Source: Pseudomonadota bacterium (GTDB lineage: Bacteria > Pseudomonadota > Gammaproteobacteria > Enterobacterales > Enterobacteriaceae). Taken from it: DNA of 8,271 bases. The DNA lies in assembly GCA_023425455.1 (NCBI GenBank), contig JAFACP010000425.1, forward strand, positions 1-8,271, in the 5' to 3' direction. Below, in pieces: positions 5,139-8,271 of this stretch. A model generated the notes under the pieces. It was not told where the DNA came from, did not search any database, and saw only the letters and a program-made list of their open reading frames with translations. A program made the translations under genes and the position numbers. Every line of letters starts with the position of its first letter. The stretch's first letter is position 1.

Positions 5139-6050
5139 TTACTCTGAAATTATTTTCCGGGCTTCTCTTCGGAACTGATTAATTAATGATTCGGTTAAGG
5201 GTGTCTGACGGGAATCGCGCCGCTGGATCAAATAATAGGCGGCCTTAGGCAGCGTTTCGATAACCGGGATCATCACCAGACGGTGCGCCAGAAGTGGGTC
5301 ACAGCCAAGTTCCTGCGGTAAAATGCTGAGAAAATCGCTCTTAGCCACCAGGCTAATGCAGGAGGAAAATGTTTCGCAGACAATACCAATCTTCGGTATT
5401 TGCGAACGATGATTAAACACATCCTCTAATTGCTTATAATAACTTCCGCGCGGCGTGGGCATCGTCCAGTTATAATGCAGGAGATCATTAATCGTTTTTA
5501 TTCCCGTTGCCGGATGGCCTTCCCGACAAAATATCGCAAACGGTTTTTCAAACAGCTTCTCAAATGTGAACTCGTGATCGTACGGACCCTGACAATAGGT
5601 GTTAATGGTGAAATCCAGTTCTCCCTGACGTAATTCATTAATCATCGAGACCAGTTGCCCCTCCATTATTCGGACCTTGACCTGCGGATGCTGCGCATGA
5701 AAACGGGTGATCACCGCAGGCATCAGCGTTCGCGAAATGCTGGCCCCCATTCCAATATTGATCTGCCCGGCCAGCTGCCCCTGGCGCTGGCGGATATCAT
5801 CCTGCGCCGCCCGCAGCTCCTCGAGGATCAGGTTGGCGCGCGAATAAAACCCCTCTCCGCATTCGGTCAGCGCCACACCTTTACTTCTGCGCACAAAAAG
5901 CTGCGCCGCCATGCCCTCTTCCAGCTCTTTGATCGATTTGGTTAGTGCGGGCTGCGAAAGGTTTAGCGTTCTGCTGGCGCCGCGAATACTGCCCTGACGG
6001 GCCACTTCCACGAACGCGCGGATCTGATGAAATTTAATCTGGAATGACAT
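5139..6050 (-). CDS. abgR: AbgR, LysR-family regulator of the abg operon
   Basis: A 303-residue LysR-type regulator closely resembling E. coli AbgR over its length. The winged helix-turn-helix is at residues about 3-62, with IRGASRTLNLSQPALTKSI at 22-40. The effector domain follows, with the AbgR-like stretch GQINIGMGASISRTLMPAVI near 94-113 and MEGQLVSMINELRQGELDFT near 129-148. It is divergent from abgA and by analogy regulates abgA-abgB-abgT; the natural inducer is not established to my knowledge. The start ATG (6048-6050) has a GGTGG ribosome site. A T-N11-A inverted repeat at 6060-6076, ten bases upstream of the start codon, suits autorepression. Its 3' end faces the end of mcaS with no T-tract terminator of its own visible, so read-through would yield RNA antisense to mcaS. 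Confidence 0.94.
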   Translation of the reverse strand: MSFQIKFHQIRAFVEVARQGSIRGASRTLNLSQPALTKSIKELEEGMAAQLFVRRSKGVALTECGEGFYSRANLILEELRAAQDDIRQRQGQLAGQINIGMGASISRTLMPAVITRFHAQHPQVKVRIMEGQLVSMINELRQGELDFTINTYCQGPYDHEFTFEKLFEKPFAIFCREGHPATGIKTINDLLHYNWTMPTPRGSYYKQLEDVFNHRSQIPKIGIVCETFSSCISLVAKSDFLSILPQELGCDPLLAHRLVMIPVIETLPKAAYYLIQRRDSRQTPLTESLINQFRREARKIISE

Positions 6051-6059
6051 AGCGCCACC

Positions 6060-6076
6060 GATAACCGTTGTTTATC
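6060..6076. promoter_or_regulatory. Putative AbgR site near the abgR start (GATAA-N7-TTATC)
   Basis: GATAA (6060-6064) and TTATC (6072-6076) are perfect inverted arms around seven bases, with T6062 and A6074 in T-N11-A register. The site lies between the abgR start codon and the rest of the divergent region, which fits LysR-type autorepression. It is assigned from geometry alone. Confidence 0.45.
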
Positions 6077-6135
6077 AGAGTAAAGAAACTGTCATCTACT
6101 TTAATGGAAACGGATATGCGAGGGTAATTCCCGAA

Positions 6136-6161
6136 CGGTTAAAACTGTGAAAAATCGGTTA
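6136..6161 (+). repeat. CGGTTA direct repeats in the abgR-abgA intergenic region
   Basis: CGGTTA occurs at 6136-6141 and 6156-6161, 20 bases apart, or about two helical turns. A third copy in inverted orientation (TAACCG, 6062-6067) overlaps the putative operator by abgR. These could be half-sites for AbgR or another regulator; six-base repeats may also be chance. Confidence 0.35.
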
Positions 6162-6182
6162 GTGATAAGTAAAAACTATCAC
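6162..6182. promoter_or_regulatory. Putative AbgR operator upstream of abgA (GTGATA-N9-TATCAC)
   Basis: GTGATA (6162-6167) and TATCAC (6177-6182) are exact 6-base inverted arms around nine bases. The core ATA-N9-TAT gives T6166-N11-A6178, the LysR recognition pattern. It is the strongest palindrome between abgR and abgA, 44 to 64 bases upstream of the abgA start. I could not assign an abgA promoter, so its distance from the transcription start is unknown. Confidence 0.6.
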
Positions 6183-6185
6183 GGC

Positions 6186-6206
6186 GTGAAGCAGTTCACA
6201 TTTTTT
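6186..6206 (+). repeat. Short hairpin plus T-tract in the abgA leader region
   Basis: GTGAA (6186-6190) and TTCAC (6195-6199) pair around a GCAG loop and are followed by an A and six Ts (6201-6206). The layout resembles a very weak intrinsic terminator or attenuator, or a second regulator site 20 bases from the operator centre. A 5-bp stem is too short for efficient termination. Confidence 0.3.
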
Positions 6207-6215
6207 AATGATGAC

Positions 6216-6220
6216 AGGAA
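6216..6220 (+). promoter_or_regulatory. Ribosome binding site that fixes the abgA start at 6226
   Basis: AGGAA ends five bases before the ATG at 6226. An upstream in-frame ATG at 6208 is preceded only by a T-tract, with no ribosome site, and would add six residues absent from E. coli AbgA. Confidence 0.75.
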
Positions 6221-6225
6221 AAGCT

Positions 6226-7536
6226 ATGGAGCCATTACTTCAGTACATCGGGACGTTAACCCCGCAGCTGCGCGCCTGGCGTCGCGACTTCCATCACTTT
6301 GCCGAGTCCGGCTGGGTTGAGTTCCGTACCGCCGCGAAGGTGGCGGAGATCCTGCACCAGATGGGTTATCAACTGGCGCTGGGCCGCGACGTGGTTGATG
6401 CTGACAGCCGGATGGGCCTCCCGGATGAGGCTACGCTTGCGCAGGCATTGATACGCGCTCGCGAGCAAGGCGCGCCGGAAAAGTGGCTGGCTGCCTTTGA
6501 AGGCGGTTTTACCGGCATTGTCGCCACCCTCGACACCGGCCGCCCCGGCCCGACGCTGGCATTTCGCGTGGATATGGACGCGCTGGACTTAAGTGAAGCC
6601 GAAGACGAAAGCCATCGCCCTTTCCGCGACGGTTTCGCCTCCTGTAACCCAGGTATGATGCACGCCTGCGCCCACGACGGACATACCACTATCGGCCTGG
6701 GTCTGGCGCAGGTGCTGAAGCAGTATGAGGGGCAGCTGAACGGCATCATCAAACTGATTTTCCAGCCCGCAGAGGAAGGAACCCGCGGCGCCCGCGCCAT
6801 GGTCGCCGCCGGTGCGCTGGACAATATTGATTATTTCACCGCGATCCATATTGGCACCGGTGTGCCCGCCGGGACAGTCGTATGCGGCGCAGATAACTTT
6901 ATGGCCACCACCAAATTCGACGCGCGTTTTACCGGCGTCGCCGCGCATGCCGGCGGTAAACCCGAAGAGGGACGTAACGCCCTGCTCGCCGCAGCACAGG
7001 CGGCGCTCGCCCTGCACAGCATCGCGCCTCATAGCGAAGGCGCGTCGCGGGTGAATGTCGGCGTTATGCAGGCCGGCAGCGGCCGTAACGTGGTCCCGGC
7101 CAGCGCGCTGCTGAAGGTTGAAACCCGTGGCGAAACCGATGCCATTAATCAGTACGTCTTTGAACGCGCCCGGTCGGTGATTGCCGGGGCGGCAACCCTC
7201 TATGGGGTGAGCGCCGACGTTCGCATGATGGGAGCCGCCACCGCCAGCGCCCCCACGCCCGCCTGGGTGAATTATCTGCGCGAGCAGGCAAGCCAGGTCG
7301 ACGGGGTCCGGCAGGCCATTGATAAGGTCAAAGCCCCGGCGGGATCGGAAGATGCCACGCTGATGATGGCGCGCGTGCAGCAGAACGGCGGCATGGCGTC
7401 ATATATGGTGTTTGGCACCGATTTGAGCGCCGGACATCACAATGAAAAATTCGACTTTGACGAGCGGATCATGACGGTGGCGATCAACACGCTGGCCCGT
7501 ACGGCGCTGAATTTCCCATGGACGCGGGGTGTGTAA
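6226..7536 (+). CDS. abgA: AbgA, p-aminobenzoyl-glutamate hydrolase subunit A (peptidase M20D family)
   Basis: A 436-residue subunit, the same length as I recall for E. coli AbgA when started at 6226. With AbgB it forms a cytosolic metallohydrolase that splits p-aminobenzoyl-glutamate, a folate breakdown product, into p-aminobenzoate and glutamate. M20D features are RRDFHHFAESGWVEF (19-33), RVDMDAL (114-120), MMHACAHDGHT (144-154) with likely metal ligands Cys148 and His150, QPAEEG (180-185) with Glu183/Glu184, the His208 region TAIHIG, the dimerisation-domain motif AAHAGGKPEEGRNALLAAAQ (239-258), and AGHHNEKFDFDE (402-413) with the C-terminal His ligand. Position 149 is Ala, where E. coli AbgA and most M20D enzymes have Gly (HACGHD). 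abgB begins within its stop codon. The product lies divergent from abgR and is probably under its control. Confidence 0.95.
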   Translation: MEPLLQYIGTLTPQLRAWRRDFHHFAESGWVEFRTAAKVAEILHQMGYQLALGRDVVDADSRMGLPDEATLAQALIRAREQGAPEKWLAAFEGGFTGIVATLDTGRPGPTLAFRVDMDALDLSEAEDESHRPFRDGFASCNPGMMHACAHDGHTTIGLGLAQVLKQYEGQLNGIIKLIFQPAEEGTRGARAMVAAGALDNIDYFTAIHIGTGVPAGTVVCGADNFMATTKFDARFTGVAAHAGGKPEEGRNALLAAAQAALALHSIAPHSEGASRVNVGVMQAGSGRNVVPASALLKVETRGETDAINQYVFERARSVIAGAATLYGVSADVRMMGAATASAPTPAWVNYLREQASQVDGVRQAIDKVKAPAGSEDATLMMARVQQNGGMASYMVFGTDLSAGHHNEKFDFDERIMTVAINTLARTALNFPWTRGV

Positions 7537-8271
7537 TGGAGAAAAGCTACGCTTTTATCGCCGATGTTATCGACACCCGTGCCACGCTGTTTACCCGTAT
7601 TGCTGATGATATCTGGGATCATCCGGAAACCCGCTTCGAAGAGTTCTGGTCGGCTGAACGGCTTGCTGGCGCGCTGGAAGAGGAAGGTTTCACCCTGACC
7701 CGCAACGCCGGCGGTATTCCGAATGCGTTTATCGCCAGCTATGGCGAGGGGAAACCGGTGATTGCCCTGCTGGGCGAATACGATGCGCTGGCGGGTTTAA
7801 GCCAGCAGGCGCACTGCGCAACCGCGCAATCGTCAACCCCGGGCGCCAGTGGACACGGCTGCGGACACAACCTGCTGGGTACCGCCGCGTTTGCCGGCGC
7901 GCTGGCGGTGAAGACGTGGCTTGAGGCCCACCCCGGCGGCGGCACGGTGCGTTTTTACGGTTGTCCTGGTGAAGAAGGCGGATCGGGAAAAACCTTTATG
8001 GTGCGCGAAGGGCTGTTTGACGATGTTGATGCTGCCGTCAGCTGGCACCCGGAGGCTTTTGCCGGCATGTTTAACCTCAGCACCCTTGCCAATATTCAGG
8101 TCGCCTGGCGCTTTCATGGCGTGGCGGCACATGCGGCGAACTCGCCTCATCTCGGGCGCAGCGCGCTTGACGCAGTGACGCTGATGACCACCGGGACTAA
8201 CTTTCTCAATGAACACATTATTGAGAAAGCACGCGTGCATTACGCCATTACCGATACCGGCGGCATCTCCC
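7536..8271 (+). CDS. abgB: AbgB, p-aminobenzoyl-glutamate hydrolase subunit B, cut by window edge
   Basis: The first 245 codons of AbgB (481 residues in E. coli as I recall); the frame is open to the edge and ends at ITDTGGIS. Its ATG shares one base with the abgA stop (TAATG), so translation is probably coupled and the two subunits made together. Visible M20-type motifs are WDHPETRFEEFWSAE (27-41), LLGEYDALAG (78-87), GHGCGHNLLG (106-115) with likely metal ligands Cys109 and His111, YGCPGEEGGSGKTF (141-154) with Glu146/Glu147, SWHPEAFAGM (169-178) with His171, and AAHAANSPHLGRSALDAV (197-214). Close resemblance to E. coli AbgB supports the assignment. The second half of the catalytic domain and the expected downstream abgT are outside the window. 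Confidence 0.94.
   Translation, partial: MEKSYAFIADVIDTRATLFTRIADDIWDHPETRFEEFWSAERLAGALEEEGFTLTRNAGGIPNAFIASYGEGKPVIALLGEYDALAGLSQQAHCATAQSSTPGASGHGCGHNLLGTAAFAGALAVKTWLEAHPGGGTVRFYGCPGEEGGSGKTFMVREGLFDDVDAAVSWHPEAFAGMFNLSTLANIQVAWRFHGVAAHAANSPHLGRSALDAVTLMTTGTNFLNEHIIEKARVHYAITDTGGIS

Noticed and set aside
6208..6225. Earlier abgA start at 6208
   Set aside because: No ribosome site precedes it; the 6226 ATG has AGGAA at proper spacing and gives the E. coli length.
6369..7032. Two antisense open frames of about 150 codons under abgA
   Set aside because: They overlap each other and the strongly conserved abgA frame. Long antisense frames are common opposite GC-rich genes, and neither has a start signal.
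7833..8240. 135-residue minus-strand open frame opposite abgB
   Set aside because: The plus strand carries clear AbgB motifs here, so this is a shadow frame.

Overview
The window looks like chromosome of a motile enterobacterium close to Enterobacter, Lelliottia, Leclercia, Citrobacter or Klebsiella. Four products (PdxI, SmrA, AbgR and AbgA/AbgB) resemble their Escherichia coli counterparts along their whole visible length. I recognised them from memory, without a database search. Coding regions are GC-rich, while intergenic control regions are AT-rich.

Layout, left to right. (1) 1-753, minus strand: pdxI (ydbC), pyridoxal reductase, running off the left edge. (2) 896-2563, plus strand: a complete Tsr-type chemoreceptor (MCP) behind a clear flagellar sigma-28 promoter; its periplasmic ligand pocket differs from that of the serine receptor. 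(3) 2578-3477, minus strand, and 3589-4209, plus strand: a divergent pair of a GcvA-like LysR regulator and a LysE/RhtB-family exporter. A T-N11-A palindrome lies between them, about 65 bases upstream of a plausible exporter start site. (4) 4206-4769, minus strand: smrA (ydaL), with a good sigma-70 promoter. (5) 5031-5126, plus strand: a small RNA gene that I identify as the McaS homologue, with a CRP-like site, a -10 box and an intrinsic terminator. (6) 5139-6050, minus strand: abgR, diverging from abgA (6226-7536) and abgB (7536 to the right edge). AbgA and AbgB form the p-aminobenzoyl-glutamate hydrolase; abgT, the transporter gene, would be expected downstream, outside the window.

How the genes fit together. 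smrA - mcaS - abgR - abgA - abgB matches my recollection of the E. coli K-12 order, so the right half is conserved backbone. pdxI is not next to smrA in E. coli as I recall it, so the MCP/LysR/LysE block between them is the likelier lineage-specific part. The MCP (sigma-28 regulon) and McaS (in E. coli a regulator of flhDC, csgD and pgaA) both belong to the motile/sessile switch, but nothing in the sequence links them directly.

I see no transposon, CRISPR array, tRNA, rRNA or phage gene. I also see no clearly undescribed multi-gene system. The points most worth follow-up are the diverged McaS homologue and its control region, the altered MCP ligand pocket, the LysR/LysE pair with its operator, and a substitution in the AbgA metal-binding motif.
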